Shown here: positions 1 through 7,000 of the stretch, one piece after another | Layout: the number at the start of each line of letters is the position of its first letter | Position numbering within the stretch: the first letter of the stretch is position 1 | Assembly: GCA_021199795.1 (NCBI GenBank) | Contig: JAJQHJ010000009.1 | Location: forward strand, 1 to 64,000 | Direction: 5' to 3' | Length of the DNA: 64,000 nt | DNA from: Oscillospiraceae bacterium | GTDB lineage: Bacteria > Bacillota > Clostridia > Oscillospirales > Ruminococcaceae | Made by a program: the position numbers and the translations under genes | Notes under the pieces: generated by a model | What the model saw: the letters and a program-made list of their open reading frames with translations, nothing else | Told to the model about the DNA's origin: nothing | Database searches by the model: none

Positions 1-56
1 ATCTTCTTTTCAAGGTCGTCCCTGACTTTATTTGTTGTATTGTTGAAAAGCTCCAT
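1..56 (-). CDS. 5' end of a gene running off the left edge
   Basis: On the minus strand an ATG at 56-54 follows a GGAGG ribosome binding site at a good distance and opens a frame (MELFNNTTNKVRDDLEKK) that is still open at position 1. Only about 18 residues are visible. The start resembles the N-termini of phospholipase-D/SNF2-helicase-like proteins from accessory regions, but this is a memory-based impression and cannot be proven from so little. Its neighbour downstream on the same strand of reading is an AlbA_2-type gene, which fits an accessory or defence-like context. Confidence 0.55.
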   Translation of the reverse strand, partial: MELFNNTTNKVRDDLEKK

Positions 57-273
57 TTAGTTTGCCTCCGATGCTGTTCTCACTTCTGTACATAATGTGA
101 TGTCTTATTCCAAAATCCACTCTCCAAATTGACAAGGAAAGCTATCATTATATGCTTTGATAGCATAAATTTCCTTAAGCTTTGAGCTGTTTACTACGAA
201 TCTTTATTATATTATAATGATTACTACTGATAAGCGTTTTAGCTTCATATTATGCTCAACCAACCAGACCTGC
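57..273. other. AT-rich intergenic region with an inverted repeat
   Basis: No convincing gene. It contains the inverted repeat GCTATCA (141-147) / TGATAGC (158-164) with a 9-base loop, which could be an operator for the leftward gene starting at 56. Confidence 0.4.
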
Positions 274-1302
274 TTACTTATTTCTATCTTTATATGCTTT
301 CTTTATCTGTTCAAATTCTTCAGGGTTATCACTAAGCTCCTTGAGTTTTTCACGAAGAAACTGTAATGCGAAGTTTGAAAATTTATGCGTTTTACTATTT
401 GCTGAAGTTGTGATCTCAAGATGATATTTTCTCGATTCTTTCATCTTAAAATACCAAATCAATGCATACAACTCTTGTGTTGTTATTCCTAACTTTTCTG
501 CAAGTTGCTTCTGGATATAAGGATGTGTTTCATCTGGTATTCCTTCAGGTACTGGCACTTCCTCTGCGAGATCTATATTACCTGTCACTTTAAGTACAGG
601 AATTCCCTCAGTCTCATTAAAACTTCCTTCTTTGATGAATTTCGCCTTTCTAAGAACTTGCGTTACAAGCTTTCGCTCAAAAGTCACATCAACGCCATAT
701 GGTGTAGACATTTTTCCATTGTTATAATTCACAATACCTAAATTGGCAGTTCCACTTTTACGAATAACCTCCATTAATTTCAGCAAGCTTTCCCTCTCTC
801 GATCTATTCTGTCTTGGATAATTTTCGTAATCTCAGCGTATTTAATTTTCTCTGATCTCGCTTTGTAACGATAAAAAATATCTCCGGGAACAATCTTCTC
901 TCCTTCATTACTTTTTTGAGCTACAACAGGCTTTTGCTCTGCTTCTTCAGCATATATCCATCCGACTTTTTTATCATCGACTATAATAGTTCCCATATCC
1001 CACTCTATTGAGGGCGCAAAGTAAGAATTAAGGACATCCGTAAACTTTTCCTGATTAAGATTATCAAAATTGTTATTTGTCAATCCAATAACATTTCTCG
1101 GACTATCTGTTACACCAAAAATTATGTAACCGTCGTGGTTATTAGCATAGGCAGACATTGTTTTAGCATATTTTACTCCGTTATTTCTATTGTATGACTG
1201 CTTAAATTCCACTGAAGAACTCTCTCGGTTCTTTAAAGTGCCGTTGGAATTTCGCTTTGAAAAAATACTTCGAACAACTTGTTCGTGGTTTATATCCTTC
1301 AA
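274..1302 (-). CDS. AlbA_2/Schlafen-type ATP-binding domain protein
   Basis: A 342-residue protein. Residues about 28-70 carry the family signature: an ESSSVEFKQ segment, then AYANNHDGYIIFGV, the usual E..EFK and N..GG.i.fGV pattern of AlbA_2 (Schlafen-type) domains. This fits a nucleic-acid- or ATP-binding module of unknown cellular role. The C-terminal half (about 170-342) is charged and contains a winged-helix-like stretch near residue 265 (EKLGITTQELYALIWYF). Such proteins are frequent on mobile elements, and some act in defence or as regulators. The gene is AT-rich compared with the his and topoisomerase genes, which suggests transfer. It sits about 800 bp from the 3' end of a tRNA-Leu gene. 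The exact function is unknown. Confidence 0.75.
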   Translation of the reverse strand: MKDINHEQVVRSIFSKRNSNGTLKNRESSSVEFKQSYNRNNGVKYAKTMSAYANNHDGYIIFGVTDSPRNVIGLTNNNFDNLNQEKFTDVLNSYFAPSIEWDMGTIIVDDKKVGWIYAEEAEQKPVVAQKSNEGEKIVPGDIFYRYKARSEKIKYAEITKIIQDRIDRERESLLKLMEVIRKSGTANLGIVNYNNGKMSTPYGVDVTFERKLVTQVLRKAKFIKEGSFNETEGIPVLKVTGNIDLAEEVPVPEGIPDETHPYIQKQLAEKLGITTQELYALIWYFKMKESRKYHLEITTSANSKTHKFSNFALQFLREKLKELSDNPEEFEQIKKAYKDRNK

Positions 1303-1526
1303 TTTTAAATTTCTCCTGTTTTTTCAATTTGTATCTTTTCACTTGTTTCGAGCAATCCTGTATTCGACATTTAAATTGTCGACTTAGACCTATTCAATGA
1401 TTATTATACCGTATTGTTTCAAATAAAGCAAGGGTTTGCAATCACAACAGTTGTCAAAACCTCTGGCAGTCAAAAACACACCTCTGTGACCATTTTAATG
1501 GAAACCAAAATCAAAACTTTTCAGTT

Positions 1527-1685
1527 TTGCAAAAGTCGAGGGAATGGGAACCCGAAATTCCCATCAAGATTTGCCTGTCGGAAATAACACATTTTGAGTT
1601 ATTGTCTGACATAGGCGTATCTGGCTCTGAATTCTTCAAAAAACTTTTTCGAGAAAAACTAAAACAGCTTGTCGATAAGATATAA
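1527..1685 (+). CDS. possible small ORF or gene remnant
   Basis: A frame without stops runs from 1401 to 1685 but has no ATG. The first usable start is TTG at 1527, giving 52 residues ending in a Lys/Phe/Leu-rich amphipathic stretch (EFFKKLFREKLKQLVDK). No clear ribosome binding site precedes it, so it may be the 3' end of a decayed gene. I do not recognise the family. It lies in the same AT-rich patch as the small ORF at 1749. The 1303-1526 stretch upstream shows no supported feature. Confidence 0.25.
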   Translation: MQKSREWEPEIPIKICLSEITHFELLSDIGVSGSEFFKKLFREKLKQLVDKI

Positions 1686-1748
1686 CTGTCTGTGTAAGTG
1701 AAGGGATAAAAAAGTCCCTGAAACTCCATCAGAAAGGACTATCGTTTA

Positions 1749-1940
1749 TTGAGCAGACGCAAGAAACTGATTAACAATTCCGGCATTCCAGAACGAGAAA
1801 TTGAAATTATCGCACGGTGCATTTATCCGAACGTTGTAGCTTTCTTTGAAAGTGAGGAAGGGCAACGGGAATTTGCTGAATGGAAAGCCATGCGTGAAAA
1901 AGAAAATACAGAAATTAAAACAGGCAAGGTAGCATCCTAA
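1749..1940 (+). CDS. small mobile-element-type protein
   Basis: A 63-residue protein starting with TTG, preceded by AAAGG at about 11 bases. It is basic at the N-terminus (MSRRKKLINN), then has a helical IPEREIEIIARCIYP segment and a FFESEEGQREFAEWK segment. Short proteins of this style accompany Tn1549/CTn-like integrative elements in Firmicutes; I recall this from family appearance and have not searched it. The last codons form the left arm of a strong intrinsic terminator, so the gene looks like an intact transcription unit. No integrase or recombinase is visible in the window. Confidence 0.55.
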   Translation: MSRRKKLINNSGIPEREIEIIARCIYPNVVAFFESEEGQREFAEWKAMREKENTEIKTGKVAS

Positions 1941-1960
1941 ACTACCTTGCCTGCTTTTTA
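1921..1960 (+). terminator. intrinsic terminator overlapping a coding end
   Basis: CAGGCAAGGTAG (1921-1932) and CTACCTTGCCTG (1942-1953) form a perfect 12-bp stem followed by CTTTTTA. The left arm is inside the reading frame ending at 1940. Confidence 0.85.
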
Positions 1961-2049
1961 CTTATTCACTTTCTTCTTATGCGGTCCTCGCGGTTTCGAT
2001 TCAGGTCGTTTGATAGCGCCGTTCGAGAAGTGAGTCTCCCTCATATCTA

Positions 2050-2102
2050 TCGAAATAAACAAACAATCCGAAGCCGTCTCCTATTGGGAATGGGTTCGGA
2101 TT
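2050..2102 (-). terminator. terminator of the tRNA-Leu gene
   Basis: Read on the minus strand, AATCCGAA (2102-2095) pairs with TTCGGATT (2072-2065). The 3' side is a T-rich tract (GTTTGTTTATTT). It lies about 10 bases past the CCA end of the tRNA. Confidence 0.6.
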
Positions 2103-2111
2103 ATCTTGGTT

Positions 2112-2194
2112 TGGTGCACCTGACAGGACTTGAACCTGCACGCAAAAGCAATAGAACCTAAATCTATCGTGTCTGCCAATTCCACCACAGGTGC
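2112..2194 (-). tRNA. tRNA-Leu (anticodon UAG)
   Basis: The reverse complement folds as a leucine tRNA of 83 bases. The acceptor arm GCACCTG/CAGGTGC is followed by A and an encoded CCA at 2114-2112. The D-arm has AATTGGCAGACA, and the anticodon stem ATAGA/TCTAT holds a TTTAGGT loop with anticodon TAG. A variable arm and a T-arm with GGTTCAAGTCC complete it. The 3' end faces the AT-rich patch at 1-2000, the side where an integrated element would lie if this tRNA served as its attachment site. Confidence 0.95.
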
Positions 2195-2202
2195 ATTTTC
2201 CA

Positions 2203-2218
2203 TGCGGGAATTCCCGCA
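2203..2218. repeat. perfect palindrome in the tRNA-Leu leader
   Basis: TGCGGGAATTCCCGCA is a 16-base perfect palindrome. It lies just downstream of the tRNA promoter -10 (2226-2231), so it would form the first bases of the precursor transcript. It may be a stabilising 5' hairpin or an operator. Confidence 0.6.
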
Positions 2219-2225
2219 GGAGATT

Positions 2226-2254
2226 ATTATAGCACTAATGCCTTTAAATGTCAA
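2226..2254 (-). promoter_or_regulatory. consensus sigma-A promoter for tRNA-Leu
   Basis: On the minus strand TTGACA (2254-2249) is followed by a 17-base spacer and TATAAT (2231-2226). Both hexamers match the consensus perfectly. Confidence 0.85.
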
Positions 2255-2324
2255 CGGAGGATTTCCAAGAAAAAATTTTTAATGTAGAACTACAATTTTT
2301 TCACTCATTTTCTCAAGAAAACAG

Positions 2325-2353
2325 TTGAAAAGCGGGCAAGTTTATTATATAAT
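2325..2353 (+). promoter_or_regulatory. sigma-A promoter for the isomerase gene
   Basis: TTGAAA (2325-2330), a 17-base spacer and TATAAT (2348-2353). The transcript would begin near 2360 and include a structured leader of about 105 bases. Confidence 0.8.
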
Positions 2354-2376
2354 AGAGGTGCATGATTGCATACACG

Positions 2377-2439
2377 TTCTTTATGGGTTGCCTGAATGGC
2401 AATTTGTCTGCGACAATTCGCGTTCAGCAAGATAAAGAA
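2377..2439 (+). ncRNA. structured 5' leader, candidate cis-regulatory RNA
   Basis: A closing stem TTCTTTAT (2377-2384)/ATAAAGAA (2432-2439) encloses two hairpins: TTGCC/GGCAA (2388-2402) and TTGTC/GACAA (2404-2416). The TGAA of the first loop (2393-2396) can pair with TTCA (2423-2426). A longer alternative helix (TGC-TGAA at 2389-2396, one bulge, with TTCAGCA at 2423-2429) excludes the first hairpin. A three-way junction with mutually exclusive pairings, lying between a promoter and the ribosome binding site at 2456, is what a riboswitch-like control element would look like. It matches no class I can name. Confidence 0.45.
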
Positions 2440-2465
2440 TGAAAATATTTATTTGGAGGTATAGT

Positions 2466-3950
2466 ATGATAAACATTCCTGTTGTAAAGCTCGGTATTGT
2501 TGCCGTATCCCGTGACTGCTTCCCGATTCAGCTTTCGGAGAAGAGACGCGCTGCTATCGCTGCCGAGTGCAAGGCTAAGGGTCAGGATCTCTATGAGTGC
2601 CCGGTAACCGTTGAGAACGAGCTCGATATGCTTAAGGCAGTCGAGGACGTCAAGGCTGCAGGCTGCAACGCTCTGGTTGTATTCCTCGGTAACTTCGGTC
2701 CTGAGACTCCTGAAACTCTTATTGCAAAGAACTTTGATGGTCCCTGCATGTTCGTTGCTGCCGCTGAGGGCGACGGAGACATGATTAACGGAAGAGGCGA
2801 CGCATATTGCGGTATGCTCAACTGCTCCTATAATCTCGGTCTTCGCAAGCTCAAGGGCTACATCCCTGAGTATCCTGTAGGCACTGCTGAGGACATCACC
2901 AAGATGATTGCTGAGTTCGTTCCGATCGCAAGAGTAGTCTTGGGTCTTAAGAACCTCAAGATAATCACTTTTGGTCCCCGTCCGCAGGACTTCTTCGCTT
3001 GCAACGCTCCTATCAACGGTCTTTATGAGTTAGGCGTTGAGATTGAGGAGAACAGCGAGCTCGACCTTTTGGTTTCCTACAAGGAGCACGCTGGTGATCC
3101 GAGAATTCCTGGAGTCTGCGCTGAAATGGCAGCTGAAATGGGCGAGGGCAAGTATTATCCCGACCTCAATGAGAGAATGGCTCAGTTTGAGCTCACTCTT
3201 CTTGACTGGGCTGAGAAGCACAAGGGTTCAAGACAGTATGTTGCATTCGCAGACAAGTGCTGGCCCGCTTTCCCGAGTCAGTTCGGCTTTGAACCCTGCT
3301 ATGTAAACAGCCGTCTCTGCTCAAAAGGCATCCCCGTTTCCTGCGAGGTTGATATCTACGGTGCTCTCTCCGAGTACATCGGCATCTGCCTCACCGGCGA
3401 CACCGTTACTCTTCTTGACATCAACAACAGCGTTCCTCAGTACATATATGATGAGGACAAGATTGCCGACCTCGGCTACAAGCTCACCGATACATTCATG
3501 GGCTTCCACTGCGGCAATACTCCTTCCTGCAAGATGTGCGACGACAGAGCCGTCAAGTATCAGCTCATCCAGCACAGAACTCTTGAGCCTGAAGGAAGCG
3601 ACCCTGACTTCACAAGAGGAACCCTCGAGGGCGACATCGCTCCGTCCGACATCACATTCTATCGCCTCCAGTGCGACAGTGACGGCAAGCTTCACGCTTA
3701 CATCGCTGAGGGTGAAATTCTTCCTGTTGCTACCCGTTCGTTCGGCGGTATCGCAGTATTCGGAATCCCTGAGATGGGCAGATTCTATCGCCACGTTCTC
3801 ATCCAGAAGAGATATCCTCACCACGGTGCGGTTGCGTTCAGCCATTGCGGCAAGCTCATGTTCGAGGTTATGAAGTATCTCGGCATTGAGGACATTGCCT
3901 ACAATCAGCCTGCTTCTCTTCCCTATCCGACTGAGAATCCTTTCGCCTGA
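2466..3950 (+). CDS. L-fucose/L-arabinose isomerase family protein
   Basis: A 494-residue cytosolic protein of the FucI/AraA-type sugar isomerase fold. The N-terminus (VKLGIVAVSRDCFPIQL) and the NFGPETPETL and ITFGPRPQDFFACNAP segments match the family, in which a divalent metal supports aldose-ketose conversion. I chose ATG 2466 because GGAGGT lies 7 bases upstream; an in-frame ATG at 2439 has no ribosome binding site and is part of the leader stem. The true substrate cannot be read from the sequence, and many members are annotated only at family level. It is monocistronic, has its own promoter and a structured leader, and is followed by a GC-rich hairpin. Hexuronate genes lie elsewhere in the window (57-60 kb). 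Confidence 0.85.
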   Translation: MINIPVVKLGIVAVSRDCFPIQLSEKRRAAIAAECKAKGQDLYECPVTVENELDMLKAVEDVKAAGCNALVVFLGNFGPETPETLIAKNFDGPCMFVAAAEGDGDMINGRGDAYCGMLNCSYNLGLRKLKGYIPEYPVGTAEDITKMIAEFVPIARVVLGLKNLKIITFGPRPQDFFACNAPINGLYELGVEIEENSELDLLVSYKEHAGDPRIPGVCAEMAAEMGEGKYYPDLNERMAQFELTLLDWAEKHKGSRQYVAFADKCWPAFPSQFGFEPCYVNSRLCSKGIPVSCEVDIYGALSEYIGICLTGDTVTLLDINNSVPQYIYDEDKIADLGYKLTDTFMGFHCGNTPSCKMCDDRAVKYQLIQHRTLEPEGSDPDFTRGTLEGDIAPSDITFYRLQCDSDGKLHAYIAEGEILPVATRSFGGIAVFGIPEMGRFYRHVLIQKRYPHHGAVAFSHCGKLMFEVMKYLGIEDIAYNQPASLPYPTENPFA

Positions 3951-3962
3951 TTTGAAACTTAT

Positions 3963-3988
3963 GCCCGCACGGGGAAACCTGTGCGGGC
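3963..3988. other. GC-rich hairpin after the isomerase gene
   Basis: GCCCGCAC (3963-3970) pairs with GTGCGGGC (3981-3988). It has no T-tract, so it may protect the mRNA 3' end or be a weak terminator. Confidence 0.5.
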
Positions 3989-4089
3989 TAACACTTCAGA
4001 TTGCCATGAATAACAAGCTTTCAAATAATTTGACGGCTTATTACTCTTGACAATCAAAGTTACTACAATATAAATTGGAGGAATCCGCT

Positions 4090-5502
4090 ATGAGAAAGAC
4101 AAAGATAATCTGTACCATTGGTCCCGCCTGCAGTGATGAAGCAACTCTTCGGGAAATGATGCTTTCTGGGATGAACGTAGCCAGGCTCAACTTCTCCCAT
4201 GGAACACATGAAGACCACCTTGAAAAGATAAACCTTATCAAGAAGCTCAGGGCTGAACTCGACCTGCCGGTTGCTATCATGCTCGACACTAAGGGTCCTG
4301 AATACAGAATCCGCTCTTTCGAGAACGGAAAGATAACTCTTAATGAGGGCGACAAGTTCACTTTCACTACAGAGGATGTTGTTGGAAATCAGGAGAGAGT
4401 CACCGTCAACTACAAAGGCTTGGCTCATGACCTTGAAGAGGGCGACATAATCTTGCTTAACAACGGTCTTCTCAAGTTTACAGTCACCTCGGTTGACGAC
4501 ACAAACGTCTATACGGTTGTTAATGAGGGCGGAGAGCTCTCCAATAACAAGTCGATGAGCTTTCCGACTAAGCTTCTGAAGCAGGAATACCTGAGCGAAC
4601 AGGACAAGTCCGATTTACTCTTCGGCATTGAAAATGGCGTTGATTTCGTCGCCTGCTCGTTCGTATCCTGCAAGCAGGATATGGTCGACATAAAGACGCT
4701 CTTAGATGCAAATGGCGGCGGAGATATCGACCTCATCGCCAAGATTGAAAATCAGGCTGGTATTGACAACATTGAGGAGATTTGTGAGGTTGCCGACGGA
4801 ATCATGATTGGCAGAGGCGACATGGGCGTTGAGATCGCCTTTGAGAAGCTCCCGGCTATTCAGAAAGACCTCATCACCAAGTGCAGACTCCTTGGCAAGC
4901 GCGTTATCACTGCCACCGAAATGCTTGAGTCAATGATCCATAATCCGAGACCCACAAGAGCTGAGACCTCCGACGTTGCGAATGCTGTTTACGACGGAAC
5001 AAGTGCTATCATGCTCTCTGGCGAGACCGCTGCGGGCAAATACCCTGTTCTCGCACTCCAGACTATGGCTAAGATTGCTGAGACTACTGAAAAGAGCATT
5101 GACTACAAGAAGCTTTTCAGAACAGCTGAATTCAAGATTCAGAACACTGTCGACGCTATCTCACACGCAACCTGCGGAATGGCTGTTGACGTAAATGCAA
5201 AGGCAATTGCTGTCTGCTCGCTTTCCGGCTCGACCGTAAGAATGGTTTCGAGATTCCGCTGCCCTGTTGACATACTGGGTCTTACAACCAACGTCAAGAC
5301 CTGCTATAAGCTTGCCCTTTCCTGGGGCGTTACTCCCTACATGTGCGACACCTATGAATCGACCGACGTTCTCTTCTACACTGCGAAGAACACTTCTCTC
5401 AAGGTGTTCAATCTCCAGAGAGGCGACAAGATAGTTGTCACCGGCGGCATGACAAACGGACGCTCGGGAAATACGAACCTTATCAAGGTTGAAACCATCT
5501 GA
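4090..5502 (+). CDS. pyk: pyruvate kinase
   Basis: Converts phosphoenolpyruvate and ADP to pyruvate and ATP in glycolysis. The 470-residue protein is the standard short form, without the extra C-terminal PEP-utiliser domain of Bacillus enzymes. It shows the N-terminal TKIICTIGPACSD and NVARLNFSHG motifs, the active-site region KIENQAGIDNIEEI, MIGRGDMGVEI, and the signature around ITATEMLESM and NPRPTRAETSDVANA. GGAGG at 4077-4081 sits 8 bases before ATG 4090; an upstream in-frame TTG at 4075 overlaps that site and is not used. A strong terminator follows. Confidence 0.97.
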   Translation: MRKTKIICTIGPACSDEATLREMMLSGMNVARLNFSHGTHEDHLEKINLIKKLRAELDLPVAIMLDTKGPEYRIRSFENGKITLNEGDKFTFTTEDVVGNQERVTVNYKGLAHDLEEGDIILLNNGLLKFTVTSVDDTNVYTVVNEGGELSNNKSMSFPTKLLKQEYLSEQDKSDLLFGIENGVDFVACSFVSCKQDMVDIKTLLDANGGGDIDLIAKIENQAGIDNIEEICEVADGIMIGRGDMGVEIAFEKLPAIQKDLITKCRLLGKRVITATEMLESMIHNPRPTRAETSDVANAVYDGTSAIMLSGETAAGKYPVLALQTMAKIAETTEKSIDYKKLFRTAEFKIQNTVDAISHATCGMAVDVNAKAIAVCSLSGSTVRMVSRFRCPVDILGLTTNVKTCYKLALSWGVTPYMCDTYESTDVLFYTAKNTSLKVFNLQRGDKIVVTGGMTNGRSGNTNLIKVETI

Positions 5503-5514
5503 CACTATAAATAA

Positions 5515-5555
5515 AGGCAACAGTACCCGATTTGGTGCTGTTGCCTGATTTTTTT
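5515..5555 (+). terminator. intrinsic terminator of pyk
   Basis: AGGCAACAGTACC (5515-5527) and GGTGCTGTTGCCT (5534-5546) form a 13-bp stem with one G-T pair, followed by a run of seven T. Confidence 0.9.
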
Positions 5556-5564
5556 GAATACCAG

Positions 5565-6479
5565 CTATTTCAGCTTCTTCATTTCTCCGCGGAATCTGAA
5601 TATGAGGACTCCGAAGCAAATCTGGACTGCCGCGCCAATTGCGCAATTGCAGAAACCGGATATTGAGCGTGATGCAAGGCTGGTTATTGCAGTGATTATG
5701 TTGATCACTCCGCCGATATAGCAGATGACGCCGATGAAAGCGGAGGCATTCTTGCCGGTATGTCTACCGGATTCCTCGCTTGCCGCTTTCTTTGCTGCGT
5801 TGAGGCTCTTCAGAATCATTGCAAGCCAGAAGATAATTACTCCGAAAACCACATCTATAATGAGAACGCTCACAAACGCCAGCATTGCATCCTCAGAGCT
5901 GGTCGAGGTGATGCTTGCAATAAGAAGTGCAACCATGCAGAGTGCAAGAAGTATGCACACAGCTACGAGCTCTATTACGTAGATGACCTTTATCATTGTG
6001 AGTCCTGAGGTGTTGAACGGCTTGTCCTTTTTGCTTGCGGCAGTAGCATAGGTCATCCAGAGACCGATGGCGATGAGAATTGATGGAACCTGCGAAATTA
6101 TCGCAGTCACTAAGCTGAAGCTACCGAGATATCTTGAGGCTTCGTTCACTATGCTTGGATCGATGTTATTGAATATCTCGCTGTATATTCCCCAGAAATA
6201 GCTGGTGTCAAACATGACCAGTATATTTGAGAGAATCAGTGAGCAGAATGCAAAAGCTGTGAACCGGAAAAGTGCGGAACTGGCGACTTTTCTGAGAGCT
6301 TCAAGCGGAGACTGAGACGCCGGCTCGCTGTAGACAGTGGGCTCGGGATTTGCAGCTGGCGGCGGAGACTGATAGAAATTTTCCGTTCTTTCCTGAGACG
6401 GATTATTTAACGGCGAACCACAGCCCTGGCAGAAGTTTGCGTTGTCGGGGTTTCTGGTGCCACATTTTGAACAAAACAC
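5565..6479 (-). CDS. zinc-ribbon membrane protein of unknown function
   Basis: A 304-residue protein. Residues 1-22 form a zinc ribbon with two CxxC pairs (FCSKCG and FCQGCG), followed by a polar Pro/Ser/Glu linker to about residue 60. About six hydrophobic segments follow, for example LVTAIISQVPSILIAIGLW and VIYVIELVAVCILLALCMV. This is the common zinc-ribbon-plus-membrane-domain layout in Firmicutes, with no assigned function. It has its own sigma-A promoter and converges on pyk. Confidence 0.75.
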   Translation of the reverse strand: MFCSKCGTRNPDNANFCQGCGSPLNNPSQERTENFYQSPPPAANPEPTVYSEPASQSPLEALRKVASSALFRFTAFAFCSLILSNILVMFDTSYFWGIYSEIFNNIDPSIVNEASRYLGSFSLVTAIISQVPSILIAIGLWMTYATAASKKDKPFNTSGLTMIKVIYVIELVAVCILLALCMVALLIASITSTSSEDAMLAFVSVLIIDVVFGVIIFWLAMILKSLNAAKKAASEESGRHTGKNASAFIGVICYIGGVINIITAITSLASRSISGFCNCAIGAAVQICFGVLIFRFRGEMKKLK

Positions 6480-6514
6480 TATATTCCCTCCTGTTTAAAA
6501 AATCCGTTTTATTG

Positions 6515-6544
6515 ATGATATCATATTTTTAATCATCCTGTCAA
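6515..6544 (-). promoter_or_regulatory. sigma-A promoter of the zinc-ribbon gene
   Basis: On the minus strand TTGACA (6544-6539), an 18-base spacer and TATCAT (6520-6515). Confidence 0.7.
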
Positions 6545-6593
6545 TACCCGAATCTGTCGAAGTGGTAGAGTTTTCGGCGGATTTTAACGGTGT

Positions 6594-6620
6594 TCCCCGC
6601 TTTCAGCACAAATAGCGGGG
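6594..6620. other. GC-rich hairpin upstream of the his promoter
   Basis: CCCCGCT and AGCGGGG pair around a loop of about 12 bases. There is no T-tract. Its role is unclear. Confidence 0.4.
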
Positions 6621-6653
6621 CTAATCTCAAAAGAATTTCGGTGAAAATACCAC

Positions 6654-6696
6654 TTGACTTTAGTACGCTGCTGTGGTAACATGGTAACGCAGTAAC
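6654..6696 (+). promoter_or_regulatory. his operon promoter with phased GTAAC repeats
   Basis: TTGACT (6654-6659), a 17-base spacer and TAACAT (6677-6682) form the promoter. GTAAC occurs at 6676, 6684 and 6692, exactly 8 bases apart, over and just after the -10. TrpR-family proteins contact half-sites with 8-bp spacing, and the first gene encodes a TrpR-like protein, so an autoregulatory operator is a reasonable inference. Confidence 0.65.
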
Positions 6697-6712
6697 AAAA
6701 GGAGATTCCCAG

Positions 6713-7000
6713 ATGGCAACTTATGAAGAAAACACCAAAGAGCTGTTTGAAGCAATACTAAAGCTCGAAACCGTAGAAGAGTGCCAGAGCTTCTTTAACG
6801 ACCTGTGCACTGTCAAGGAGCTCAAGGAAATGAGCCAGCGGTTTGAGGTTGCAAGGCTTCTCAGTCAGGGGCTTGTCTATTCAGACATAGCCAGCAAAAC
6901 CGGAGCCAGCACAACCACCATAAGTCGGGTCAATCGCAGTCTTATGTACGGCGAAAACGGCTACAAAACGGCAATCGAAAGGATGAATAAGAGTGAATAG
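6713..7000 (+). CDS. YerC/YecD family TrpR-like regulator
   Basis: A 95-residue all-helical protein of the TrpR-related YerC family. The helix-turn-helix is at about residues 55-82 (QGLVYSDIASKTGASTTTIS). It heads the his operon, and its stop codon overlaps hisZ by 8 bases, so the two are translationally coupled. By position it is the likely repressor of histidine synthesis, acting on the phased GTAAC repeats at its own promoter; the ligand is unknown. AAAGGAG lies 9 bases before ATG. Confidence 0.88.
   Translation: MATYEENTKELFEAILKLETVEECQSFFNDLCTVKELKEMSQRFEVARLLSQGLVYSDIASKTGASTTTISRVNRSLMYGENGYKTAIERMNKSE

Noticed and set aside
12-1302. Naming a defence system from the AlbA_2 gene and its cut-off neighbour
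   Set aside because: The neighbour shows only 18 residues and no nuclease, methylase or other effector is visible, so a system call is not supported.
1511-1729. Minus-strand ORF of 72 codons
   Set aside because: No ribosome binding site and an unlikely Ser/Phe-rich composition; the opposite strand has a more protein-like frame.
1979-2161. Open frame on the + strand across the tRNA-Leu gene
   Set aside because: It runs through the antisense of a clear tRNA and has no ribosome binding site or protein-like composition.
3321-3873. Long open frames on both strands within the isomerase gene
   Set aside because: Shadows caused by GC-rich codon use; the isomerase frame has clear family motifs throughout.
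4047-4074. TTGACA-N16-TATAAA before pyk
   Set aside because: The start of transcription would fall at or after the ribosome binding site at 4077, so it is unlikely to be the real promoter.
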